Part shown: piece after piece, positions 16,993-26,324 of the stretch
Layout: the number at the start of each line of letters is the position of its first letter
Numbering within the stretch: position 1 is the first letter of the stretch
Source of the DNA: Nocardioides marmotae
Lineage (GTDB): Bacteria > Actinomycetota > Actinomycetes > Propionibacteriales > Nocardioidaceae
NCBI RefSeq assembly: GCF_013177455.1
Contig: NZ_CP053660.1
Span: forward strand, 3,038,001-3,102,000
Reading direction: 5' to 3'
DNA: 64,000 bases
Notes under the pieces: model-generated
What the model was told of the DNA's origin: nothing
Seen by the model: the letters and a program-made list of their open reading frames with translations, nothing else
Databases searched by the model: none
Made by a program: the position numbers and the translations under genes

Positions 16993-17727
16993 ATGGGGGA
17001 CTTCCGAGGCATGCTGCGCCCGCTCGCGGCCGCCGCGCTCACGCTGGTGCTCGGCGGCTGCGCGACCATCTCCGACCAGCTCGCCGGGAGCGAGGTGGAC
17101 CCGGCCGTCTCCAGCACGGCCGCCAGCGCCGACTCGCTGCTGGAGACGGTCTCCTGGGGCGAGCTCGACGGGCTGGTCTCGGTGCTCGTGCGCAACCCGA
17201 CCGACCGCACGCTGCGGCGCGCGGACGCGGTCGTCACGCTCCGCGACGAGCGCGGCACGGCGCTGGCCTCGACGGTGACGAGGCCGCGCAAGGGCGGGTG
17301 CTGCACGGTGCGCTCCCTTCGTCCCGGTGGGACCTATGGGTTGTACGTCGGCACGGTCGGCCCCGGCGCGGAGGTGGCCGACGTGGAGGTGACCTACCGC
17401 GACGTCTCGTGGTCGTCGGCGGCCATCCCCGAGGTCGGGGCCGAGCCGGTGCGGATCGAGGAGGGGCCGCGCGGGTCGGTCGTCCTGGCGGACGTGACCG
17501 CCCAGGACGACGACGTCCCGAGCGCGGTCGTGCAGGCCGTGGTCACCGACCGCGACGGCGGCCTGGTGGCCGTGGTCTCGGGCACCTGGACCTGCTTCGC
17601 GGCCGGGGAGACCCGGCGGATCTTCATGCAGCTGTTCCGCCGGGTGCCCGAGGGCTCGGTCGTGGAGTCGGTCTCGGTGCACCCCGACACCACCGCGGTG
17701 GCGCCGGAGTGCCCGGCCGGCTCCTGA
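16993..17727 (+). CDS. Predicted lipoprotein of unknown function
   Basis: A roughly 240-residue secreted protein with a short signal peptide (RPLAAAALTLVLGGC) ending in a good lipobox LGGC, so it should be diacylglyceryl-modified and anchored outside the membrane. The mature part looks like a beta-rich domain with paired strands (VSVLVRNPTDRTLRRADAVVTLRDE, then VQAVVTDRDGGLVAVVSGTW), which resembles FxLYD-type lipoprotein folds, plus a CC pair in KGGCCTV. In-frame ATGs at 16984, 16993 and 17011 are all possible. It is divergent from the EPS operon with only about 20 bases between starts, so the two promoters must overlap. Confidence 0.75.
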   Translation: MGDFRGMLRPLAAAALTLVLGGCATISDQLAGSEVDPAVSSTAASADSLLETVSWGELDGLVSVLVRNPTDRTLRRADAVVTLRDERGTALASTVTRPRKGGCCTVRSLRPGGTYGLYVGTVGPGAEVADVEVTYRDVSWSSAAIPEVGAEPVRIEEGPRGSVVLADVTAQDDDVPSAVVQAVVTDRDGGLVAVVSGTWTCFAAGETRRIFMQLFRRVPEGSVVESVSVHPDTTAVAPECPAGS

Positions 17728-17740
17728 GCCGGGCCGCTGC

Positions 17741-18799
17741 TCAGGAAGTGGCGCGGAAGAGCCACCCCAGGGGACGCGAGTCCCCCGACGCGGTCGTGAC
17801 CACCTGGCTCGTGGAGCTGCTCGGGGCGCCCGCCCCCGCGCCGGTCGACCAGTCGGTCACCGGGCGCGGCGGGTCGGTGCCGAGGAAGCTCGTCGCGTTC
17901 TCGTCGCTCACCGGGGTCCCGGGGACGCGGTCGGCGGTGGAGACCCGACCGATCATCGGCGAGCTGCCGTTGACGGACCGCTCCTCGCGCTCCTCGCGGG
18001 CCGCGACGACGGGCTCGGCCGGGACCTGGGGCTCGACGGCCTGCTCGACGGCCTGCTCGGCCACCGGCTCGACCTGGACCTCGGGCTCGATCACCGGCTC
18101 GACGACCGGCTCGGCCACGTCCTCCACGACCTCCTCGGCGACCGGCTCCTTGACCGCCGGGAGCGCGGTCTGACCCACGGACTCGCGGACGGTGTCGCCG
18201 AGGCTGACCACGGGCAGTGCGGACTCGGTGACGGTGCGCAGCCGGCCGATGGTCGCGACGACGTCGGCGACCGAGGCGTTGGCACGCTCGAAGGTCGTGC
18301 CGAGGCCCCGCACGCCCGACTCGAGGTCGCGCAGCAGGCCGTCGGAGTGGTGCCGGACGTGACCCAGCGTCGCCAGCTGCTCCTCGCGGAGCTCCTCGCG
18401 GACCTGGGCGCGGACCTGGTCGAGCTCGCTCTCGGCCCGCACCCGGATGGCCTCGGCGTGGGCGTGCGCCTCGGCGCGCACCCGGTCGGCCTCCACCCGG
18501 GCCCGGGCCAGGATGCCGTCGGACCGCTCGGTGGCCTCGCGCACCAGGCGCTCGTACTCCGCCAACGACTCCGACTGGAGCCGGTCGGCCATGATCTGCG
18601 CGTCGACCAGCAGGGCGTCCGCGTCGGCGGCTGCCGAGGCCCGGATCCGGCTGGCGTCGGCCAGCACGCTCTCGGCCTCGCGGCGAGCGGAGAAGGCTGC
18701 TCGAGCCGCTTCGACCTGCTCTCCGGTGGTGCTCTGCGACGGTGACGGGCCTGCGGCCCGTACCCCGTCCATGACGTGGTCGTCCCCCTGCGGTGCCAT
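17741..18799 (-). CDS. Coiled-coil protein with acidic Val/Glu/Pro tail, unknown function
   Basis: A 352-residue soluble protein with no recognised enzyme domain. Residues about 25-150 are a continuous Ala/Arg/Glu-rich helix (heptad-like RARVEADRVRAEAHAHAEAIRV), reminiscent of DivIVA-like or Wag31-associated coiled coils. After about 195 comes a low-complexity acidic stretch (AEPVVEPVIEPEVQVEPV) and a Ser/Thr-rich tail. The ATG at 18799 has GGGGGACGTAC upstream. It is divergent from the acetyltransferase gene. A structural or cell-pole role is possible but not shown. Confidence 0.7.
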   Translation of the reverse strand: MAPQGDDHVMDGVRAAGPSPSQSTTGEQVEAARAAFSARREAESVLADASRIRASAAADADALLVDAQIMADRLQSESLAEYERLVREATERSDGILARARVEADRVRAEAHAHAEAIRVRAESELDQVRAQVREELREEQLATLGHVRHHSDGLLRDLESGVRGLGTTFERANASVADVVATIGRLRTVTESALPVVSLGDTVRESVGQTALPAVKEPVAEEVVEDVAEPVVEPVIEPEVQVEPVAEQAVEQAVEPQVPAEPVVAAREEREERSVNGSSPMIGRVSTADRVPGTPVSDENATSFLGTDPPRPVTDWSTGAGAGAPSSSTSQVVTTASGDSRPLGWLFRATS

Positions 18800-18907
18800 G
18801 TACGTCCCCCAGTACGTGGTCGGTATACAGATGTGCTCCCAGGTCTGCCCCAGGTCGTTCGAACGTAAACCTCAACGGCTGTCCAGACCAGCCGTTACGG
18901 TGACGCT

Positions 18908-19933
18908 GTGCACGGCGATCCGGAGTCCTCGGTGCTCGTGCGCCACGACTTCGACAGCGAGGCGGCCGGCTGGGCGCGGATCTCGCACCAGGTGCCCCAC
19001 CCGGCGCCGTTCACCCGTCCGTGGTGGCTGCGGCACGTCGCGCGCGGCACCCCGACCCACCTCCTGGTGCTCGCCGGCGAGGAGCCGGTGGGCGGGATCG
19101 CGCTGACCGGTCGACGGGTCCTCGGCGTGGAGCTGCTGCGTCCCGCCGGCCATGGCGTCCCCTGCCCCGACCACATCGACCTGGTCGCGGTGCCGGGCCA
19201 CGAGGAGCGGGTGGCGGCCGCGTTCGCCGCGTGGTTCCGCCGGCCCGGCGCACGGGTCCTGGACCTGGCGGGAGCCCCGGAGCGCTCCCTCGCCGCCCGG
19301 TCGCTCGGGGTCGCGGCGAGGCCGATGGACGTCGCGCCGTACGAGCCGCTGGAGCCGGGCGGCGACGGCTTCCTGGCCTCGCGCTCCGCGTCGTTCCGGC
19401 GCAACGTGCGCCGCACCGAGACGCGGCTGGCCCGCGCCGGCGTGCGGCAGTGGACGGCCACCGGGGCGAGCGTCGCGGCCGCCCTCGACGCCTTCGAGGC
19501 GCTCCACCGCGACCGGCCGGACCGCGCTCCCCTGCTCGCGCAGATGCCCCGGTTGCGCCCCGCCGTCACCGAGGCGCTCGCGGCCGGCGAGGCCCGCGTC
19601 GACGTGCTGGAGGTCGGCGAGGAGCCCGCGGCAGTCTCGATCGCGTTCGTGGTCGCCGGGCGGCTCGCGCTCTACCAGCTCGCGCGCTCGACCGACCGCG
19701 CCCACGACGGGGCCGGCACCGCGCTGCTCGTGCGCGTCGTCGAGCAGGCGGCGGCCGCGGGGTGCCACGAGGTCGACCTGCTGCGCGGCGAGGAGGCCTA
19801 CAAGGCCGGCTTCGCCTCCCGGCGACGGGTGCTCACCCGCGTGCGCGCCGCCCACGGCGCCCGCGGTCGCCTGCTGCTGGCCGCCTGGGACGGCGTACGC
19901 CGCCTCAACGCGCTGCGCCGCGGGGCCTCCTGA
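18908..19933 (+). CDS. GNAT-fold acetyltransferase (CelD/BcsL type, Acetyltransf_6-like)
   Basis: A 341-residue protein resembling the CelD/BcsL and FemAB-like acetyltransferase group, with two GNAT-like halves. Visible parts are FTRPWWLRHVARGTPTHLLVL near 38, SASFRRNVRRTETRLARAG near 160 and the C-terminal core VSIAFVVAGRLALYQLARS, ending VDLLRGEEAYKAGF near 300, the typical end signature of this family. It begins with GTG at 18908 with a poor ribosome binding site, perhaps leaderless. The last 29 bases overlap the opposing cupin gene. Members act in polysaccharide modification, but the acceptor here is unknown. Confidence 0.8.
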   Translation: MHGDPESSVLVRHDFDSEAAGWARISHQVPHPAPFTRPWWLRHVARGTPTHLLVLAGEEPVGGIALTGRRVLGVELLRPAGHGVPCPDHIDLVAVPGHEERVAAAFAAWFRRPGARVLDLAGAPERSLAARSLGVAARPMDVAPYEPLEPGGDGFLASRSASFRRNVRRTETRLARAGVRQWTATGASVAAALDAFEALHRDRPDRAPLLAQMPRLRPAVTEALAAGEARVDVLEVGEEPAAVSIAFVVAGRLALYQLARSTDRAHDGAGTALLVRVVEQAAAAGCHEVDLLRGEEAYKAGFASRRRVLTRVRAAHGARGRLLLAAWDGVRRLNALRRGAS

Positions 19934-20753
19934 CCGCCGCCCACGCCTTCATCGCACCCGCCTTGGCCCGGTCCCGGGCCGGTGAGTCCCCGAAGGCGTG
20001 CGGGGTGAGGCCGGTCCTCGCGATCTTGGCGTTGAACGCCTGGACCAGCGACTCGGTCTCGTTGTCGCGGTTCATGAACGTCACGGTCATCGACAGCGAG
20101 GTCTCCTCGCCGTTGACGATCCAGTGCGGGGTGTAGGGCGGGATGTAGCACCCGGTGCCCGGGCTGATCACGTGCTCGGCGACCGTCTCGGGCGGCTCGT
20201 GGAACCGGCCGAAGGAGCCGTTCCAGTACCGCTCGACCTCCCGCGCCTTCTCCTCCTCGTCGGCGAAGCGGCCGAAGCCGAGGGTGCGGGTGCCCTGGAG
20301 CTGCATGCAGAAGCTGTGCTCGATGTCGAAGTGCGCCGCGGTCACCCCCTTCGGGGAGCTCGCGAACAGGAAGCCCATCCGCCGGGTGAGGTTCTTCGGG
20401 TCCATCCCCGAGGCCTCGGCCAGGTCGTCGAGGACCTGGTCGACCAGGGCGCGGTAGCGCGCCACCTGGTGGACGTGGAGCAGGGTGAACCACGAGCGGT
20501 TCGCCGCCACGTCGCGGATGCGCTGCCCGATGTCGTCGGTGGACGCCGCGACGTCGGCGGCGTCACCGGCGGCGATGGGCTTCTCGGCCGGCTCGGCCGA
20601 GAGCGAGGCCGGCGGCAGCTCCTCGGCCAGCCGGGCGATCTCCTCCAGCGTGAGCAGCGGGTGCCCGGCCAGGCCGTGGCGGAAGCGGACGGGCGTGCGC
20701 GTCGCGATTTCGCGCGCGAAGGATGGGTCGATCGACGGCCACAACGCGGTCAT
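19905..20753 (-). CDS. Cupin-like / JmjC-type protein
   Basis: A 282-residue protein of the cupin_8/JmjC-like dioxygenase fold. The predicted metal motif is HFDIEHSFCMQLQGTRTLGFG (H-x-D near residues 146-148), with a distal histidine in YIPPYTPHWIVNG near 210, giving an HxD...H triad. Such proteins are 2-oxoglutarate/Fe(II) hydroxylases or transcription-associated proteins. The start ATG 20753 (MTALWPSID) has GGGGGGA upstream, better than the ATG further out. It follows lepA on the same strand and overlaps the acetyltransferase gene tail to tail by 29 bases. The substrate is unknown. Confidence 0.75.
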   Translation of the reverse strand: MTALWPSIDPSFAREIATRTPVRFRHGLAGHPLLTLEEIARLAEELPPASLSAEPAEKPIAAGDAADVAASTDDIGQRIRDVAANRSWFTLLHVHQVARYRALVDQVLDDLAEASGMDPKNLTRRMGFLFASSPKGVTAAHFDIEHSFCMQLQGTRTLGFGRFADEEEKAREVERYWNGSFGRFHEPPETVAEHVISPGTGCYIPPYTPHWIVNGEETSLSMTVTFMNRDNETESLVQAFNAKIARTGLTPHAFGDSPARDRAKAGAMKAWAAVRRPRGAAR

Positions 20754-20846
20754 GTTGTCCCCCCAGGACGGTCTCGGTCGTGCCGACACCCTGCCCAGGT
20801 ACGCCCCCGCGCAACCCTGCGCCGCGGCCGCCGCGCCCCGTGACGC

Positions 20847-22733
<1,887 letters not shown>

Positions 22734-22830
22734 TGGCTCTTCTCGGCGGGCGTGGAGGTCGGACGGACTCTTCCATCCTCCCATGCGCGAACCGGTGGTC
22801 CCGACTCGGCGAGTGCGGCAGGATCCGTCC

Positions 22831-23808
22831 GTGACCGACGTCCTGCAGTCGAGCTGGCACGCGATCCCCGACGCGTTCCGCGAGCCCGTGGTGCTCGCGA
22901 TGCCCTTCTTCGTCCTCTTCGTGGTGGTCGAGGCGCTCGCGGCGTACGTCCTGGAGGACGAGCGGCCGGACGGCAGCCCGCGGTACGACGCACGCGACGC
23001 GATGACCAGCCTCTCGCTCGGCTCGGTGTCGGTGGTGATGATGGCGCTGTGGAAGCTGCTCGGGCTGGCGATCTACACGGTGCTCTTCGTGCACGTCGCG
23101 CCCTGGCAGCTCCCCGTCGACGCGTGGTGGACGATCGCGCTGGCCGTGCTCGGCGTCGACTTCCTCTTCTACTGGGCCCACCGCGTCGCCCACCGGGTCC
23201 GGCTGGTGTGGGCGACCCACCAGGCCCACCACTCCAGCGAGCACTTCAACTTCGCGACCGCGCTGCGGCAGAAGTGGAACAACTCCCACGAGCTGGTGAT
23301 CTGGGCGCCGCTGCCGCTGCTGGGCGTGCCGCCGGCGCTGGTCTTCCTCGGCTTCTCGATCAGCCTGATCTACCAGTTCTTCGTGCACACCGAGCGCATC
23401 CGCACCCTGTGGCGGCCGATCGAGCTGGTCTTCAACACCCCCTCCCACCACCGCGTGCACCACGGCAGCGACCCGGAGTACCTCGACCGCAACTACGGCG
23501 GCATCCTCATCGTCTGGGACCGGCTCTTCGGCACCTTCCAGCCCGAGCTGCACCGCCCGACCTACGGCCTGACCACCCCCGTCGGCACCTACCACCTGCT
23601 CAAGCTGCAGACCCACGAGTACGCCGCGATCGCCCGCGACGTCCGGTCGGCACCCTCCCTGCGGGACAAGCTCGGCTACGTGTTCGGCCCGCCCGGGTGG
23701 CGGCCCGCTGCCGCCGGCGCGACGGCTCCGGCGACGGCTCCGGCGACGGCTCCGGCGACGGCCGGCGGGGTGCCCGCCCCGGTGGCCGCCCTGCCCGCCG
23801 AGGGGTGA
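22831..23808 (+). CDS. Sterol desaturase / fatty acid hydroxylase family membrane protein
   Basis: A 325-residue integral membrane di-iron enzyme of the fatty acid hydroxylase superfamily. Hydrophobic segments lie near 20-40, 65-90 and 100-120. The histidine clusters are present: HRVAH near 118, [11 protein letters not shown] near 130 and HHRVHHG near 210, which together bind the di-iron centre. The C-terminal tail (from about 290) is an Ala/Thr/Pro repeat encoded by three perfect copies of a 12-base unit. The GTG at 22831 has AGGA nine bases upstream. The substrate, lipid or sterol-like, is not predictable. Confidence 0.88.
   Translation: MTDVLQSSWHAIPDAFREPVVLAMPFFVLFVVVEALAAYVLEDERPDGSPRYDARDAMTSLSLGSVSVVMMALWKLLGLAIYTVLFVHVAPWQLPVDAWWTIALAVLGVDFLFYWAHRVAHRVRLVWATHQAHHSSEHFNFATALRQKWNNSHELVIWAPLPLLGVPPALVFLGFSISLIYQFFVHTERIRTLWRPIELVFNTPSHHRVHHGSDPEYLDRNYGGILIVWDRLFGTFQPELHRPTYGLTTPVGTYHLLKLQTHEYAAIARDVRSAPSLRDKLGYVFGPPGWRPAAAGATAPATAPATAPATAGGVPAPVAALPAEG
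23719..23764. repeat. 12-base tandem repeat inside the hydroxylase gene tail
   Basis: GCGACGGCTCCG occurs three times head to tail (23719-23754) followed by a partial fourth copy. It is in frame and encodes repeated Ala-Thr-Ala-Pro at the C-terminus of the fatty acid hydroxylase, so copy number changes would alter only tail length. Confidence 0.9.
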
Positions 23809-23836
23809 GGGACGCGGCTGCGGCGAGGATGTCCCG

Positions 23837-24799
23837 GTGACCCTGACCTCGGTGCCGCACGGTCGCACCGCCCGCCGGCTGGAGTGGCCCTTCCTGCCGC
23901 CGCACGTGCGCGACCTCGTCGAGCAGCACTGCGGGTCGCCGGTCGTCGGCACCCGCTCGATGAACAGCGGCTTCACGCCCGGCTTCGCCTCGGTGCTGAC
24001 CTGCGCGGACGGCTCGCAGCACTTCGTCAAGGCGGCCTCGGTCGTCGCCCAGCGGGTCTTCGCCGACGCCTACCGCGAGGAGGGCCGCCGGCTGGCGGCC
24101 CTCCCGGCGTCGGTGCCGGCGCCGCGGCTGCTGTGGAGCCACGACGAGGACTGGGTCGTGCTCGGCATCGAGCACGTCGAGCACACCACTCCCCCGCGGC
24201 CCTGGCGCGGGGCCGACCTCGAGCGCGTCGTCGCCGCGCTCGAGGCCGCCGCGACCGCGCTGACGCCCCCGCCCGCCGGGCCGGCCCTGGTGCCGCTCGC
24301 CGAGGAGGTGGCCGACTGGCCGTCGTACTGGGACCTCGTGCGGCTCCAGGAGCTCGGCCGGGGGCTGGACGTGCCGGGCCTGACCGAGCACCTCCACGAG
24401 GCCGCGGAGCTCGCCGCGCTCGCCCCGGTCGTGGCCGCCGGCGACACGCTCGTGCACATGGACGTGCGCGACGACAACGTGCTGCTCGCCGCCGACGGCC
24501 GGGTGCTGCTGTGCGACTGGAACTGGCCGGTCCGCGGCGCCGCGTGGTTCGACACCGTCGCGCTGATGATCGGGCCGCACGGCGACGGGATCGACGTCGA
24601 CGCCGTCCTGGCCCGCTCACCGCTGACCCGCGACGTCCCGGCCGACCACATCGACGCGGTGCTGGCCCTGCACGCGGGATACTTCCTGCTGATGCAGGCC
24701 CAGCGGGTGCCGCCGACCTCGCCCTTCCTGCGGACCGCGCAGCGCTGGAACGCCGAGGTCACCTGGGACCTCCTCGCGCAGCGCCGCGGCTGGCCGTGA
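23837..24799 (+). CDS. APH-family phosphotransferase
   Basis: A 320-residue kinase of the aminoglycoside phosphotransferase superfamily. The nucleotide-binding part has [16 protein letters not shown] then QHFVKAAS near 60 (ATP-binding lysine). The catalytic loop is [12 protein letters not shown] near 213, with the catalytic aspartate and asparagine both present, and the metal aspartate is in [11 protein letters not shown] near 228. The GTG start at 23837 lies 28 bases after the hydroxylase stop, so the two may be co-transcribed. The substrate is unknown; there is no sign that it is a resistance gene. Confidence 0.85.
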   Translation: MTLTSVPHGRTARRLEWPFLPPHVRDLVEQHCGSPVVGTRSMNSGFTPGFASVLTCADGSQHFVKAASVVAQRVFADAYREEGRRLAALPASVPAPRLLWSHDEDWVVLGIEHVEHTTPPRPWRGADLERVVAALEAAATALTPPPAGPALVPLAEEVADWPSYWDLVRLQELGRGLDVPGLTEHLHEAAELAALAPVVAAGDTLVHMDVRDDNVLLAADGRVLLCDWNWPVRGAAWFDTVALMIGPHGDGIDVDAVLARSPLTRDVPADHIDAVLALHAGYFLLMQAQRVPPTSPFLRTAQRWNAEVTWDLLAQRRGWP

Positions 24800-24804
24800 G
24801 CGAT

Positions 24805-24834
24805 TTGGGCGGCCGGAACGCCCGCTGCTAATCT
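24805..24834 (+). promoter_or_regulatory. Putative sigma-A-type promoter of rpsT
   Basis: TTGGGC (24805-24810) and TAATCT (24829-24834) are separated by 18 bases and lie about 107 bases upstream of the rpsT start codon. They match the -35 and -10 elements reasonably. The leader that follows contains a CGCCCAC/GTGGGCG hairpin at 24853-24870. Confidence 0.5.
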
Positions 24835-24941
24835 CGTACGTCGCATGTCCGGCGCCCACCCCTGTGGGCGGAGGCGCCGACGGCTCAGGAGCATCAGCAG
24901 CACCCAGCAGCACACCCCACACCTACGACGAAGGCGCAGTA

Positions 24942-25202
24942 GTGGCGAACATCAAGTCCCAGATCAAGCGGAACAAGCAGAACGAGAAGCGTCACGAGCG
25001 GAACAAGGCCGTCAAGACCGGCCTGAAGACCGCCGTGAACAAGTTCCGCAAGGCCGCCGAGGCGGGCGACAAGGACACCGCGACGACCGCGGCCCGCGAC
25101 GCCTCGCGCATGCTGGACAAGGCCGTCTCCAAGGGCGTCATCCACAAGAACCAGGCCGCGAACCGCAAGTCCGCGATCGCCAAGAAGGCCGCCTCTCTCT
25201 AA
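24942..25202 (+). CDS. rpsT: 30S ribosomal protein S20
   Basis: An 86-residue, Lys/Arg-rich helical protein matching S20 along its whole length. It starts [22 protein letters not shown], continues [15 protein letters not shown], and ends [19 protein letters not shown], the conserved C-terminal motif. S20 binds 16S rRNA early in 30S assembly. The GTG at 24942 gives the normal family N-terminus. The gene is monocistronic, with its own promoter candidate, a roughly 100-base leader and a strong terminator. holA faces it from the other strand. Confidence 0.98.
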   Translation: MANIKSQIKRNKQNEKRHERNKAVKTGLKTAVNKFRKAAEAGDKDTATTAARDASRMLDKAVSKGVIHKNQAANRKSAIAKKAASL

Positions 25203-25216
25203 CGGCCCTCGCGAAC

Positions 25217-25246
25217 GGCGTCGACCCCACGGGTCGGCGCCTTTTT
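25217..25246 (+). terminator. Rho-independent terminator of rpsT
   Basis: GGCGTCGACC (25217-25226) pairs with GGTCGGCGCC (25232-25241) with one G-U pair over a 5-base loop, followed by five Ts. It lies 14 bases after the rpsT stop codon. Confidence 0.9.
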
Positions 25247-25284
25247 CGCGTTGCTCTCCCGGCGGCGCTCCCCCGGGATGGTGG

Positions 25285-26271
25285 CTAGCGCCCCTCGCGC
25301 AGCGCGGTGATCGTCAGCACCAGCCGCTCGAGGGTGTACGACGCGTCGCTGGCCGCGCCCTTGATGTCGGCGTCGGCCTGGGCGACCGCACGGATCGCCT
25401 GCGCCAGGCCCTGCTCGGTCCAGCCGCGGGACTGGTCGCGGATCGAGCGGATCTTCCACGGCGGCACCCCGATCTCCCGGGCCAGGTCGCCCTCGCGCAT
25501 GCCCCGCGGGGCGCCCTGGTAGCGCGCCAGGCCGCGGACGCCGCCGGCGAACGCCGAGGTCACCAGCACCGGGGCGGTCCCGCCGTCCAGCGCCCAGCGC
25601 AGCTCCTCCAGCGCGACGTGGCGCCGGCCGGAGAAGGCGGCGTCGGCCACGGCGAAGGACTTCGCCTCCGCCCGGCCGCCGAAGTACCGCTTGACCTTCT
25701 CCACGTCGAGGGACTGGCCCGGGAAGTCGTGGGTGAGCTGGTGGGCGGCCGCGGCCAGCGAGCGCAGGTCCTGGCCGACCGCCGAGACCAGGAACGAGGC
25801 GGCCTCCTGGTCGATGGTCGAGCCGTACCGGCGCACCTCCGCGGCGACGAAGCCCGGGAACTCCGAGGCCTTGGGCTCACCGGACTTCACCTCGGTGACA
25901 CCCGCGGCCTTGCGCAGCTTGGTCAGCACGCCGCTGCCCTTGGGGCCGCCGCCGTGGACGAGCACGAGCGCGACGTCCTCCACCGGAGCCTGGGCGTAGG
26001 CGAGCAGCCCTGCGACGGACTCCTCGGGAAGGTTCTCCAGGGCGCGGACGACGACGCAGCGCGTGCTGGAGAACAGCGAGGGCGCGGAGAGCTCCCCCAG
26101 CGTCGCGAGGGACAGCTCGCCGGCCGCGGTCTCGGACAGCTCGGCCTCGGCGTCGTGGGCGCGGACCGCCGCGCGCACGGCCGCGACCGTCCGCTCGTTG
26201 AGGAACTCCTCCTTGCCGGTCACGAGGGTGACCCGGCCCAGGACGTCTGCTGTCTTCGGACCCGCTGCCAT
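25285..26271 (-). CDS. holA: DNA polymerase III subunit delta
   Basis: A 328-residue clamp-loader subunit that opens the beta clamp at the replication fork. Features are VTLVTGKEEFLNERTV near 14-29 (N-terminal AAA-like start, no P-loop as expected for delta), VVVRALENLPEE near 80 and DLRSLAAAAHQL near 165 in the middle domain. The C-terminal collar region holds APVLVTSAFAGGVRGLARYQG, VPPWKIRSIRDQ and DADIKGAASDASYTLERL near 305, a family hallmark. The start ATG 26271 fits family length. It is downstream of comEC on the same strand with a 53-base gap, a common actinobacterial order (comEA-comEC-holA). Confidence 0.95.
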   Translation of the reverse strand: MAAGPKTADVLGRVTLVTGKEEFLNERTVAAVRAAVRAHDAEAELSETAAGELSLATLGELSAPSLFSSTRCVVVRALENLPEESVAGLLAYAQAPVEDVALVLVHGGGPKGSGVLTKLRKAAGVTEVKSGEPKASEFPGFVAAEVRRYGSTIDQEAASFLVSAVGQDLRSLAAAAHQLTHDFPGQSLDVEKVKRYFGGRAEAKSFAVADAAFSGRRHVALEELRWALDGGTAPVLVTSAFAGGVRGLARYQGAPRGMREGDLAREIGVPPWKIRSIRDQSRGWTEQGLAQAIRAVAQADADIKGAASDASYTLERLVLTITALREGR

Positions 26272-26324
26272 GGTGGGTCCAGCCTCCCACAGCGCGCCGA
26301 CGCACCTCCCCCGCGGCCGGGCGT

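Noticed and set aside
18856..18865. CGTTCGAACG palindrome as a second LexA box
   Set aside because: It has the half-sites in the wrong order and spacing (GTTCGAAC, not TCGAAC-N4-GTTCGA).
23837..24799. Aminoglycoside resistance gene
   Set aside because: The APH fold is shared by many chromosomal kinases; nothing in the sequence or context (no mobile element) supports a resistance role.
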